Source: DAOUTW01 sp964523575 (GTDB lineage Bacteria; Zixibacteria; MSB-5A5; GN15; JAAZOE01). From it: a stretch of DNA of 64,000 nt. The stretch covers positions 8,162 through 72,161 of the forward strand of contig CAZGAV010000010.1 of assembly GCA_964523575.1 (NCBI GenBank), read 5' to 3'. Below the pieces are notes generated by a model that searched no databases, was not told the origin of the DNA, and saw nothing but the letters and a program-made list of their open reading frames with translations. This document shows, one piece after another, positions 52,918 to 63,100 of the stretch (its first letter is position 1; each line of letters opens with the position of its first letter). The translations under genes were made by a program, and so were the position numbers.

Positions 52918-54513
52918 ATGCAGGAGACCAATTGGCCGGAAGCCCGGGACTATCGAAAGTCGATCCGGTGGGAATTTTCGATCTATGTTTCAGGCATGAT
53001 CATCATCCTGATGCTGGTCACCGGCTTTGTCATTACCGACCAGTATGTCAGGCGGGTAACCAATAATATCGTCGATAAACTGCTGGTGCAGGCCCGCTCC
53101 TACTCCGGCCCGGCCGGCAAATTGATAATCGCCGCCGACGCGCCGGACGCCTTGCTTCTGAGCAACATCTGCAAAAAGCTCTCGATCGACAATCCCGACG
53201 TGTACTGGTCGGGCATCGCCGGACAGGATGATATTTATCTGGCTCACACTGACATCAAAAATGTCATCGCCGGCGCCCGGATGGAACCGGTGACCTCGGT
53301 TCAATTCGGAGAAATATTGAGGCCGGGCGAGGCCTTCGACCTGGCCGGAGACACCCTGTTCATTCTATCTCCGATCATTGAAAATGGAATCCCGGTCGGC
53401 AAACTCAAAGTCGCCGCCTCGACGCGGCAGATCGTTGAGGCCCGTAACGCCTCCATAATGACGGTGGCCTCCATCACGGCCCTGGTGATGCTCCTCGGGA
53501 TTCCCCTGACCATGATCATCCTCCATCGGAAACTGCGCCCGGTGGCCGAAATGACCGACTATCTCAAAAGCATCGACGTCGATAACATTGCCATCGACAT
53601 CCCCTTGCAGAAAAACAACGAGTTCGGATATCTGGCCCAAACGCTGAGAGTCATGGGGGCCAAATTGAATCAGGCGCGTGACGATTTGATCGAAAAGGAA
53701 CGTATCGCCCGCGAACTTGAAATCGCGCACGAAATCCAGGCCAACATGCTTCCCCGCGGTTGTCCCGCCGACGATCAGATGGAATTCTCGGTCGAATATC
53801 GAAGCGCCCGCGAGGTCGGCGGCGATTATTATGATTTTATGGAAATCGATGACAAACGCATCGGCTTTCTGGTGGCCGACGTTTCCGGGAAATCGTTGCC
53901 GGGAATGCTGGTCATGTTGCTAACCCGGGATATCGTCAAGCGGGAGGCCCGAAGAACACCCGATCCGGCCGGATTGCTTCGAAGCGTCAACCGGGAACTG
54001 CTCCCCAATATCAAAAGGGGGATGTTTGTCACAATGTTTGTGGGGGTGCTCAACCGGATTACCGGCGTTTTCACTTTCGCATCCGCCGGTCATAACCCCC
54101 TGATTCGCCTGGGCGCCGGAACTGGTGATCCCGAATTGCTAAAAACCAAAGGCTTTCCTCTGGGCTTGATGGAGGCCGAACAGTTCGATGAACGCCTCGA
54201 GCGAGGCGTTATTCAACTTGAACCGGGGGACTGGCTGGTTCAATACACCGACGGCATCAATGAAGCTCGCAATGCCGAAAATGTCGAATACGGCATGGAT
54301 CGTTTTATCAGAAATCTTGAAACCGATCGCAACCTGACCGCGGGAAGTCTGGTCAAAGATGTCATCGAAAGACATTCCGAATTTGTCGGAACCGCCCCTC
54401 AGTTCGATGATATCACCCTTCTGGTGATGAAGTGGAAGGGCGTTTTGGCCGATACCAAGAACAGACCCCAGCGCGACGAGGTCCGGGTCGATCAAGAGGA
54501 AATTACCAGATGA
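52918..54513 (+). CDS. membrane PP2C-type (SpoIIE/RsbU) phosphatase with sensor and HAMP
   Basis: 531 residues from the ATG at 52918, one base after the previous stop, with GGGA upstream; ATGs at 52900 and 52906 are in frame. First membrane helix at ~22-42, a periplasmic PAS/Cache-like sensor of ~150 residues, second helix at ~190-210, then HAMP (~210-262). A coiled coil with IAHEIQANMLP, the SpoIIE signature, leads to the phosphatase: REVGGDYYDF (Asp), VADVSGKSLPG (Asp), FTFASAGHNP, YTDGINEARN and FDDITLLV (Asp). It should dephosphorylate a STAS protein, probably the one encoded at 55255. Confidence 0.92.
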   Translation: MQETNWPEARDYRKSIRWEFSIYVSGMIIILMLVTGFVITDQYVRRVTNNIVDKLLVQARSYSGPAGKLIIAADAPDALLLSNICKKLSIDNPDVYWSGIAGQDDIYLAHTDIKNVIAGARMEPVTSVQFGEILRPGEAFDLAGDTLFILSPIIENGIPVGKLKVAASTRQIVEARNASIMTVASITALVMLLGIPLTMIILHRKLRPVAEMTDYLKSIDVDNIAIDIPLQKNNEFGYLAQTLRVMGAKLNQARDDLIEKERIARELEIAHEIQANMLPRGCPADDQMEFSVEYRSAREVGGDYYDFMEIDDKRIGFLVADVSGKSLPGMLVMLLTRDIVKREARRTPDPAGLLRSVNRELLPNIKRGMFVTMFVGVLNRITGVFTFASAGHNPLIRLGAGTGDPELLKTKGFPLGLMEAEQFDERLERGVIQLEPGDWLVQYTDGINEARNAENVEYGMDRFIRNLETDRNLTAGSLVKDVIERHSEFVGTAPQFDDITLLVMKWKGVLADTKNRPQRDEVRVDQEEITR

Positions 54514-55262
54514 TAATCTTCCCCGCCAGTCTTTCCGCCGATGAGATCGACCGTTTCTACGACGAAACGGCCCGGTCGCTTCAGTCGAAAACCGCGGAGG
54601 CTGTCGAAATCGATTGTTCCCGAATCGGACGGGTGACGTCCAGCCATATCAATATCTTGTGGCAGGCTCGTATCCAATGCACCGCCGTCGGTTCGGAACT
54701 CTCATTGATATCGCCCTCGGCCGATCTCATCCGCGTGCTTCGGGCGCTCGATTTATATGAGGTTTTTATTCCCCAGCCGGGCCGGCAGGCGGAGACCGAA
54801 TTCCTTCCTGGAAAAACCGGCCCCCTCGACTCGGGACAAGCTTTCGATCTCAGCTTCAAACCCGACGCTCGGAGTATCGACTCCGCCCTGACCGCCTTCC
54901 GCGATTTCCTTGAGCAAATCAAGGTCGTCGGAACCCCGGCCTTCGAACTCGAAACCGCCTTCTATGAAGTCGCGACCAATATTCGCATCCACGGCCAATT
55001 GGGGAACGAAGATACGGTCGAATTCACGGCCGAATGTCTGCCCGACCGGCTGTCGATGCGATTTATTGACCCCGGACGTCCGTTCAATTATGAGGCCCTG
55101 CAAAGTGATTTCGATCCCGGGCAGGCTATGGCGGAAGGCCGTAAAAGAGGTTTCGGCCTGGTCATGATATCTCGATTGACCGACAATGTCCGGTATGAAC
55201 GCCGGGATAAGAGATATAATGTCCTGACGGTGGAAAAAAGCTGGAGTCGGGCCGATGGATAA
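54510..55262 (+). CDS. STAS-HATPase fusion (anti-sigma antagonist joined to serine kinase fold)
   Basis: 250 residues from the ATG at 54510, which overlaps the phosphatase stop (ATGA). Residues 1-95 resemble a STAS fold (VEIDCSRIGRVTSSHINILWQARI, with SS at the phosphorylation position). Residues ~120-250 are an RsbW-type HATPase: FELETAFYEVATNIRIHG (N box), MRFIDPGRPFNYEA (D box), KRGFGLVMISRLTDNVRYE (G box). STAS and kinase domains are normally separate proteins. Fusion in one chain would fix their stoichiometry or make a self-regulating switch. Confidence 0.85.
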   Translation: MIIFPASLSADEIDRFYDETARSLQSKTAEAVEIDCSRIGRVTSSHINILWQARIQCTAVGSELSLISPSADLIRVLRALDLYEVFIPQPGRQAETEFLPGKTGPLDSGQAFDLSFKPDARSIDSALTAFRDFLEQIKVVGTPAFELETAFYEVATNIRIHGQLGNEDTVEFTAECLPDRLSMRFIDPGRPFNYEALQSDFDPGQAMAEGRKRGFGLVMISRLTDNVRYERRDKRYNVLTVEKSWSRADG

Positions 55263-55608
55263 ACACTCATTCGATATTAAGAAACTGAACGATTTCACCA
55301 TCATGGTCGATCCCGGAGGCCGGCTGGATAACAATAACGCCCAGGCTATGGTGGAAACCCTGCTGACGGCCCGGTCCGAGGGTTACATGCATGTCATCAT
55401 CGACATGAATCGTCTCGAATTTTTATCCTCGGCCGGCGTCGGTTCCATACTGGGGACGGTCGAACACTTCCGGGCCGAAGGCGGCGATATCGTGCTGTGC
55501 AACGCTTCCCCCGAAATCGTCCATGTCTTTCGGGTTCTTGACCTGATCGATTACCTGACCGTCAAGGCGAGCGCCGAAGAAGCCGTCAAATTCTGCGAAA
55601 CCGGGTGA
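55255..55608 (+). CDS. STAS-domain anti-sigma factor antagonist
   Basis: 117 residues, a lone STAS domain: VDPGGRLDNNNAQAMVETLL, then IIDMNRLEFLSSAGVGSILG, where the second Ser of SSAG is the usual phosphoacceptor. It ends with VFRVLDLIDYLTV. It is the expected substrate of the neighbouring kinase and phosphatase. It overlaps the fusion gene by eight bases and the next gene by one, so translation is coupled. Confidence 0.93.
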   Translation: MDKHSFDIKKLNDFTIMVDPGGRLDNNNAQAMVETLLTARSEGYMHVIIDMNRLEFLSSAGVGSILGTVEHFRAEGGDIVLCNASPEIVHVFRVLDLIDYLTVKASAEEAVKFCETG

Positions 55609-57272
55609 TGAGATTGAAAACGACCGCATCAGAAGAAAAAGATAGCCAATATCTGGCCTGGTCGGATCGCCAGAAGTATGACAAACAGGTTCTGGCTCTC
55701 AACGCCCTGACCGATCTGGCCCGGAAATTTTCCAATAAGCCCGATTTCCATAATCTTGTCGATACCGTCGTTCTGACCCTGGCCGGGCAGTTTTCGGCTA
55801 CCGGCGCTTTTGCCCGGCTGGTTCAGCCGGGGGCCTCATCCTCCCGCCAGATGATTTATGCCACCGGAAAATTCAAGAACGAAAGCCTCCTGGAACAACT
55901 GGAATTCACCGAAGAACACACCCGTTACTTTCTTGAAAACAGCCATCCCCGGGAAGTCGATGAACTGTCACTATCGGGGCCGTCGGCCAATCTCGGATTC
56001 ATCTTATCGGAATGCGGCGTCGCGCTCATTGCCCCCCTGCTTCATGATCGCCGCCTGATCGGCCTTTTCGGGTTGGGGGAGAAGGTCACGAAAAAGCCTT
56101 TTGAATCTTCCGAAAGGGACCTGCTGATGACCATTGTCAATACCATCACGCCCCTGATCGTCAATGCCTATCTGTTCCATGAAATTTCCGAGGTCAATGA
56201 CTGGTATTTGCAGATTCTGGATAACGTCAAACAGGGCGTTTTCGTCTTTGATGATATTTACCGCCTTAAAAAAGTCAACGTTCCCGGATACAATATCCTC
56301 AAGACCTTTCGGCCGCATCTCAAACATATCGAATCGCTTTATAATATCCCCCTCAAGGCCCTTTTCCCGGATACGATTTATCCCGGCTGGGCTCGTCAGC
56401 TGGTCAGGGTCGGAGCCGGGGGCGAGAGTATGCTCTGGGAAAAAATGAAAGCCAAACAGGGAGAGAACGAATGCATTTACAATGTCCGGGTCGGAGCCAT
56501 CGCTCATGAGGCCGGGCAGGGCCGCGATTTCATTATCACCGTCGATGATGTGACGGCGCAGGAGGAGAACGACCAGCGTTTATTCGACCTGGAAAAATTC
56601 GCCGAGAAGGGGATGATGGCTTCCTCGATCTCCCATGAACTGAATAATTACCTTGGGATGCTTCTGGGAGGAGTCGAACTGTCTCAGATCGCCATCAGCC
56701 GCGGAAAAACCGACAAGCTCAGTGAAACCCTCGAAAAACTCAAAGCCAATATCGGCAAAATGGAACGTTTTACGACCGGCCTCATGGACTACGCCCGGCT
56801 CAATACCCTCAAGAAACAAGCCAGCCTCAATACCGTCGTGACCGATGTGCTGTCATTTGCCGCCATCCAGAAACGATTCAAGAACATCACCATCGCCACC
56901 GACCTCGATGGTAATCTGCCCGATTACGATATGGACGCCGATCAAATCGCCCAACTTCTTCTGAATCTTCTCAACAACGCCGCCGATGCCATCCGGGACG
57001 GCGGCAGGAAGGCCGGTCATATCAAAGTCGGCACCCACCGCGAAAACGAAAACGTCTGCCTGACGGTTTCCGATAACGGGGCCGGCATCAAACCGGAAGT
57101 CAAAGAACGTCTTTTCAAATTCCATCTCACGACCAAACCGGGCGGCCACGGTTATGGCCTGGTGACCTGCAACAAAATTATCCGCAATCATCAGGGGCAG
57201 GTCGAAATCGAATCCGAACTCGGCGCCGGCACCACCTTTACCATCGCCTTCCCCATCACCACCGGCGAATGA
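55608..57272 (+). CDS. soluble GAF histidine kinase
   Basis: 554 residues from the ATG at 55608 (GTG at 55605 possible); the start overlaps the previous stop by one base. No membrane helix. Residues ~30-185 form a GAF domain (LTDLARKFSNKPDFHNLVDTVV ... LLHDRRLIGLFGLGEK), then a PAS-like segment (WYLQILDNVKQGVFVFDD), HisKA with the H-box SSISHELNNYLG, and HATPase boxes (LLLNLLNNAADAIRDGG; SDNGAGIKPEV; GGHGYGLVTCNKI). No receiver gene lies nearby. It probably signals to the partner-switching proteins or to a distant regulator. Confidence 0.92.
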   Translation: MRLKTTASEEKDSQYLAWSDRQKYDKQVLALNALTDLARKFSNKPDFHNLVDTVVLTLAGQFSATGAFARLVQPGASSSRQMIYATGKFKNESLLEQLEFTEEHTRYFLENSHPREVDELSLSGPSANLGFILSECGVALIAPLLHDRRLIGLFGLGEKVTKKPFESSERDLLMTIVNTITPLIVNAYLFHEISEVNDWYLQILDNVKQGVFVFDDIYRLKKVNVPGYNILKTFRPHLKHIESLYNIPLKALFPDTIYPGWARQLVRVGAGGESMLWEKMKAKQGENECIYNVRVGAIAHEAGQGRDFIITVDDVTAQEENDQRLFDLEKFAEKGMMASSISHELNNYLGMLLGGVELSQIAISRGKTDKLSETLEKLKANIGKMERFTTGLMDYARLNTLKKQASLNTVVTDVLSFAAIQKRFKNITIATDLDGNLPDYDMDADQIAQLLLNLLNNAADAIRDGGRKAGHIKVGTHRENENVCLTVSDNGAGIKPEVKERLFKFHLTTKPGGHGYGLVTCNKIIRNHQGQVEIESELGAGTTFTIAFPITTGE

Positions 57273-57854
57273 TCTCGGCGGCATTTTCGCCTTTCATTCC
57301 ACGACGTCTGTCTGGTCCGCGAGACTGCGGAAATTTACCTCGTTTATAAATTTGTGATAGCGGTCGTGATGCGCCGGCCAATATTTTATTGACAGTCCCC
57401 AAAGGCCTTCGTATACTGAAAATACAGGTGAGAAACACCGGCTGGACCTGTAACGACCGGGATATGACCTGTCCCGGCAAGACATAGCGGGAAGAGGTGA
57501 TAAGGCTGTAAATATCCATTTCGGCGGCGCCAAATGGCTGGGAAGGCAAAAGGGCGTCGCCGGCTTCACGTTTTGAGGCATCAAATATCGTGAAAACAAC
57601 TTCAGGGGATAATTATTAACGGATGCCGGAAGGCGTTAGGGTTTTAGTCGTCTCGGAGATCATGCCTTCGATGCACAAGACCCTGCGACGGCCTGATTCG
57701 GGCGCCCTCCTCGATCGTGATAATAAACCTGAAAATAAATAAAAGGGGCTGGGAACGCCTGCATAAGGGGAAGGGGGCACCGCAGGCACCAAAATGGCCG
57801 ACGCCGCAAGGCGTCGGCCATGAAAAAGCATTACATTTTATTGCGCCGTACCGA
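57273..57854. other. 582-bp non-coding stretch
   Basis: Between convergent genes (histidine kinase + and protease -). It holds the 12-bp-stem hairpin at 57794-57821, listed separately. The rest shows no coding character on either strand and no recognised RNA. Confidence 0.6.
57794..57821. terminator. strong hairpin downstream of the protease gene
   Basis: ATGGCCGACGCC (57794-57805), loop GCAA, GGCGTCGGCCAT (57810-57821): a perfect 12-bp stem. On the minus strand it follows the protease stop by ~35 bases and is followed by TTTTGG. On the + strand it is followed by GAAAAAG. It most likely terminates the minus-strand transcript. Confidence 0.7.
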
Positions 57855-59261
57855 TCACGGACAAGCCGGCTGGGGGCCGCTTTTGAAAACATAATTAATC
57901 AGGTAAACGGCGTCGGCGACATTGGCGACGGCGTCGCAGTTGGCGTCGCCGGCCAGGTCAACCGGATGAGGATCGGGTCCTCCGTTGAATACGAAATTGA
58001 TCATGTAGGAAGCGTCGCCGACGTTGACATCGGCGTCGGCATTGGCGTCACCCGGCAAATATTTATCGACTGCGATTGTGTACGCCTTTTCGGCATAGCG
58101 ATCATAATTATCGCTCACGGCGGCCACGAAGCTGATTGAATTTTCCACTAAGGGCGTGCCCGAAATGACGCCGTCGGACGAAAACGACAGACCTGTCCCT
58201 TCAAGGCTTCCGTCGCGATCGCTCCAGGTTATGACGCCGGAGCCGCCGACAGCCGTCAACTGCTGCATATACGGCACTCCCAGGCTGCACGAGGGGAGGC
58301 TCTCGGTGGCAATGGTCAGGACCCCCGGATAATTGATATAACTGGCGCCGTATCCGATTTTGCTGACGCCGTATTCAATCCGCATATAACCGCCGTCCTC
58401 ACCCCACCAGGTTCCCCAGGAATTGCGCATAATCCACACCCCGGCCGTGCCCTGATTGTCATCCCAGCCGACCAGCACGACGCCGTGATTAACCGTGCCG
58501 GAAGCATCATAATTGAAAATTCCGCCATGATATGCCTGCATGGCTGAACTGGAAACGACCGCTACCGAGATCGGACCGTAATCGAGAATGGCCTGTTTCA
58601 TGGCGTTCACGCTCGGAATGCTGCTGGAGGTGCCGATATAGGCCCAATTCTGGATCCGGTAGGCATGGGGATAGGGACAGCCGCAGGGCAGATCGGAGGC
58701 GGCATAGGGGAAATCGGATTCCATCACGGCCCCGGTTTCGTTGCAGGCGTCGTTTTTCCATTGATGATAATGATGCGCCCACCAGCCGCCGGTACAGTCC
58801 CAGCCCTCGGTATTGCAGCTCACCAGCCATTGTTCCGATAAGTTGACCGTGATCCCGTCCTTCAATTTGATATTGCATTCCAGGGGACCGACCGTGGCAA
58901 AGGCCCAGCAGCTGCCGCATCCGCCCTGATTGCGCACCGGCGGCAAACCGCCGTTGTCCCGCCAGTCGAAAGCGACGGGGAGACTTTTGTCCGGCGTGCA
59001 GGGATCGAAAACCGCACCCTTCTCCCAGTCGGCCGGCGGTTTGAGACCGCATAATTCATTGATCGAATATTGGGTGGCCGGGTTTTCCGAAACGGTGAAA
59101 GTCCAGCCTTCGGCGCGTCCCTGTTCCTGAAGACTGGTGATATCGTTAGCCGTCAACTGACCCAGCGCCGGGACGGCGTTCAATGCGAAAATAAGAACCA
59201 CGGCCGCAAATACTATGGCCGGCGAAAACGACGCGGTCGCATGTCGGAAACGGTGCGTCAT
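57855..59261 (-). CDS. secreted papain-like (C1A) cysteine protease with dockerin-type repeats
   Basis: 468 residues with a signal peptide (VFAAVVLIFALNAVPALG). Catalytic domain ~95-310: Q112 and C118 in RNQGGCGSCWAFA, H259 in VNHGVVLVGW, N280 in RNSWGTWWGEDGGY. A putative-Ig-like domain follows (~315-400, LSFSSDGVISGTP). The end (~405-465) is a pair of dockerin-like Ca2+ units, GDANADADVNVGDASYMINFVF and GDANCDAVANVADAVYLINYVF. The second unit lacks one usual acidic position (AVAN). Secreted, probably Ca2+-stabilised. The dockerin pair suggests attachment to a larger assembly. Confidence 0.92.
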   Translation of the reverse strand: MTHRFRHATASFSPAIVFAAVVLIFALNAVPALGQLTANDITSLQEQGRAEGWTFTVSENPATQYSINELCGLKPPADWEKGAVFDPCTPDKSLPVAFDWRDNGGLPPVRNQGGCGSCWAFATVGPLECNIKLKDGITVNLSEQWLVSCNTEGWDCTGGWWAHHYHQWKNDACNETGAVMESDFPYAASDLPCGCPYPHAYRIQNWAYIGTSSSIPSVNAMKQAILDYGPISVAVVSSSAMQAYHGGIFNYDASGTVNHGVVLVGWDDNQGTAGVWIMRNSWGTWWGEDGGYMRIEYGVSKIGYGASYINYPGVLTIATESLPSCSLGVPYMQQLTAVGGSGVITWSDRDGSLEGTGLSFSSDGVISGTPLVENSISFVAAVSDNYDRYAEKAYTIAVDKYLPGDANADADVNVGDASYMINFVFNGGPDPHPVDLAGDANCDAVANVADAVYLINYVFKSGPQPACP

Positions 59262-59792
59262 AATGGACTCCTCTCCATCCGGTGAGCGATGTGAAGCTTA
59301 TCTGGAATGATGGCAATACAGAGCAAGGAATATCGCCTTTCGATCAGTTGACACAAGCGAGTAGCGCGATCGCCTTTTGGGGCGATCATTTAATAATATA
59401 AGCCCAAGTTTAAAATTTGTCCACAATAAACACCAGACCGGCTCGGTATAATCCTTTGCTTTAGCCTCAGGGAATGCCGGCGGATATCTGCGACGCCCCT
59501 TTCCGCCATCAGCCCCCGGCCGAAATCGCGCTTTCCGCAAATTCGTGCGACTCCTGCAACGCCCCTTGTCGCATTTTGCATAATATGTGTAAGCCATTAC
59601 AACACAGCGCAATACGAGACGACATTTTCGCGTGCGACATCGGTCGCAATAAAAGATGGCGTAATGGACTGTTTGAAACCCGACGCTCCGGGTGAATAAT
59701 TGACGTATGTCGTTGTCGTATAGCGGCTTTTATATTTTTATAGTATTCGCGAACTAAACGGCACATAAGTTGTTTACATAGAAAGATAATAT

Positions 59793-60000
59793 GCAGGTTT
59801 CCCAGCCCCCTGTATAAAGAAGTGGCTTTTGGCCCTTCGGGGAGGTTCTCCACCATTCTCGTTGTAGGCCGGGAGCTGCTGAGGTTCACACCTCCTTCCC
59901 CTTGGACACGTGTGTGATTTGATGCCGTCACACACGGGGAAACCGCCGGGTCGTACCAAATTTCGTACGAAAGCCTCCTCGGCCCGGCGGTTATTTTTTT
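59793..60000 (+). ncRNA. candidate free-standing structured RNA, about 200 nt
   Basis: A TAATAT box is at 59787-59792. A long-range stem GGTTTCCC (59796-59803) / GGGAAACC (59937-59944) closes the first 150 nt. Inside it are GAGGT-tcac-ACCTC (59881-59894) and GTGTGTGA/TCACACAC (around 59910-59933). A final hairpin, AACCGCCGGG (59941-59950) / CCCGGCGGTT (59983-59992) with an inner TCGTAC/GTACGA stem, is followed by ATTTTTTT. The closing stem and terminator share four bases and compete. No + strand gene follows, so it is more likely a trans-acting small RNA (6S-like size and form) than a riboswitch. Family not identified. Confidence 0.5.
59941..60000 (+). terminator. intrinsic terminator of the candidate RNA
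   Basis: 10-bp perfect stem (59941-59950 with 59983-59992) containing an internal 6-bp stem, then a T-rich tail. It is directional: only the + strand has the T-run, so transcription from the left is implied. Confidence 0.8.
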
Positions 60001-60157
60001 GCCCCAAACAGCATGCATCAAATTCGACAAAATATGGACAAACGCGCCTTATGACGCCACGACTTGTCCTGAATCACATTTAACAGGAAATCAGTTGTTG
60101 TTCCGGAGCCGTCCGTGGCCCGGAGAGGTTCGGCCCGGGCCACCGGGGTCTTACACG

Positions 60158-63100
60158 CTATTTTCTTTTCTTCATCGTCAGGGGCAAAGCCGGGTCAGTG
60201 GCGGCGTTGATCTTGGCGGCGTAGCCGCGCCGGGCCTCGATATCATCGTCGGAAACAAAGCGGACATCCAGCAATCCGGGACAATGATACCCGGTCCGCA
60301 TATAATTGATTTCGGCCAGCGCCAGACTCCAGCCGTTCAGCCAGGTCTGCAATTCCTCTTTCTGGCGCTCGACGCCGTCGAAATGGATCAGGATATCGAT
60401 GTCGCTGGAGGGGGTGGCCGAGGCGTTCTTGATACCGCCGATCAGGTAAATCCCCCTGACTCCGGATTTTTCCGGATCGATTTCGGAAGCGATCTTTTCG
60501 GCCATCTGCATCCGCCACCGCCAGTAATCGGCCACCCGGCGCACGCCCGGCCGTTCGGTGTTGACATTGGGCGTCTCGACCTCATCGCCCGGTTTGGTCA
60601 GAATCGCCAGGGCCTCATCGAGATCGGCGTTCATCAATAACCGCATGACAAAACCGGAGGTGCTCAAAGGCACGTCGATCAGTCGGATCGTGTCGGATAG
60701 ATGAGCGAATTCCGGAAGAACGTCCTTGAGGATATTCTGCCGTTTGGTCAAAAAGTATTCATTGAAGATAACCCGTTCGTCATCGGGATAAAGCGGCAGG
60801 TAGCGGATATTGGCTTCGACCAGATCCTGGAAGAAATGAGTGCCGAAAGACAGGTCGGGAACATAATTGTCTTTCTTACGCGCGATTTCGATCAGGGCCG
60901 CAGTGTTGTTGATATCGGAATAAGTGACGCTGACGCCGAGTTTGATATCGCCCCGACTGCCCCATCGCCCCGGCCCCATCAGAATAAATTTCCGCTTGGG
61001 CAAAAGTTTATTAAGGCGGCTGACGGCCCGTCCGACCTCCATCATCTCATTCGCCGAACCCAATTCGCCGTAGGCTTTGGGATCGACATAGACAATATGC
61101 GTGATATCCGGCACGATGCCGTTCGAGACATATTTATGGGCCGTGAAGATAATCTGTTCCTTGGGCAGGTCTTTCGGGATGGGCGGGGCGCTGTCCAGAG
61201 TCGAATAACTCTGCGGCCGGCATTGCAGTAAATACAGGTCCTTGCCGTCGGATGCGAATTCGACATCGATCGGGGTGCCGATCGTCTTTTCCAGCGTGTG
61301 CAGGATACTCTCCATTTGCTTCACGAACGGAGTCGTTTCGAACAATCCCTCGAAGGTGACCACGAGGTCGTCATTGTCAAAATCAATATTCATCCCCATC
61401 GGTCGGCGCAGATGATTATCCTTGAAAACCGAAACGATTTTGTTGACCGTCGGGAGTTCGAACCCCACCTCTTTGAGGAACTCGCCGATATCGAGAGTCT
61501 CAAACTCGTTGGTTTCGAGGTTGATGACGTCGATCTGTTTGGGCGAATACCGAACGATCTCATCGGCGCTGACATTGACCTTAAGATTCGGCTGGCCGGG
61601 AGCGATCAGGATCGGAAAATCGTCGCTGAGGCGGTCCACAGCGCGCGTTCCCAAACCGGGCACGATCCGCACCAGACCGTCCTTGCGGTTAATCCGGGGC
61701 GACCACCGAAATTCATTGTTGCTGACGGCGACTCCGGCATAAGCCGGCAGATAATATTTGCCGACCCGGCGTCCGACCACCTCCTGAATCATGATCCCCA
61801 TCTCCTCGCCAAAATCGATCAAACCCCGCTCGGCCCGATATTCGATGGGGTCGGGGCTGAAAGTCGAGGCATATACTTCGGCGATGGCATCCATCAGGGA
61901 ATCCAGCCGTTCTTCCTTACTGCCCTGGTTGGCCAGAAAGAGGCTTTTATATTTGCCGGAGAAGGCGGCGCCCATGCGGTCCTCCAGCAGGCTGGAACTG
62001 CGGACGATCAGCGGATGGTCGCCGAAATCATCCAACGCCATCGACAGGCTTTTGATGATATCGGCCGGAAAGCGAGCGCTTTTGAAAGTCTGGACAATAT
62101 GCGGATATTCGAGGCGAACCTGGTTGATCTCCTTGTATTTCTGCTCGACCACCTCGTCGAAATTATTGTAATGCATGAAATGCAAAACGACGTCGGAAGT
62201 AATGTACCAGGTTTTGGGCACCTTGACACTGGCCAACAAATCGGAATCACGCCCTTTTTTCCTGAGAATCTGCGTCGCCAGATAAAGACCGGCGCTTTTG
62301 CCGCCCAGCCGTCCATGACTTTCAGTGCTGAAAATGACATTCTGCAGGAGATGATAAAAATCCTTAACCTGGACGAAGTTTTTGGCGATGTTGATGAATT
62401 GCAGCTGATCCGAAAGAAAACGCCGGATCAGCGAAACCTGGATACCGCGTTTGCTTGGAGACGGCAGTTCCGGCCCGTCGGCCGCCAGATGATGATAGCG
62501 GCGGATGGCGTCGGAGACCTCGGCCAACGACAAATTACGATTGACCACCTGCACCAGGAAACTGAGTTTATCCTCCTGGATCCATTTCTGGATCAACCGC
62601 AGGATATCGTCGTCCTTGAGATGGTCGGCCGCAATCTTGAAAGCCACCGAACTGAAATCGGGGGAGAGGCCGAGGGCGCGGCGGCGATGGGGCCGATTCC
62701 ATTCCTCGAGGCTTTCCTCTTCGGCCGCGCTTTTCCCTTCCCCAAAAGACTGCAGCACCTTTTCGGCCTCGGCGATACCGCTCCAGCTGAGATGGTTGAG
62801 CATCTTGCGGGAAATACTGAAATACAGATTCTGATCGGTTTGCTTTAGCAGATCGAGCAAAAAACGCCATTCGCATTCGGCCCGCTCCGAGGTCGTCTGC
62901 CGGCTGGTCTCCCATTCCTGGGTGATCTCCTTCATTTTCATATACATGATGAAATGGCCCAGGCGCTCCGCGATCGTGTCTATCAGCTTGACCTCTTCAT
63001 CCAGAAACGGTCCCCGGCCGGCCACCGGCAATTCCCGCGTGTAATAAACGCTGACGCCTCCGAGAATGATGTCCTGGGGCTTGATGTCGGCGCTGATCAT

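Larger units (their letters stand above)
59262..60157. other. 896-bp intergenic region with a candidate RNA gene
   Basis: The left part (59262-59760) precedes the protease gene on the minus strand and should hold its promoter; I cannot fix its boxes. No protein-coding character is seen. The right part holds a + strand structured RNA candidate with terminator, listed separately. Confidence 0.6.

Noticed and set aside
59793..60000. Riboswitch
   Set aside because: No gene follows on the same strand; the next gene converges. I could not match any known aptamer consensus.
59999..60640. 213-residue open frame on the + strand after the RNA terminator
   Set aside because: Most of it is antisense to the nucleotidyltransferase domain; the start lies directly at the T-tract of a terminator.
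61298..62848. 516-residue open frame on the + strand
   Set aside because: It is the antisense shadow of the 1061-residue PEP-binding protein, whose motifs are clear on the minus strand.
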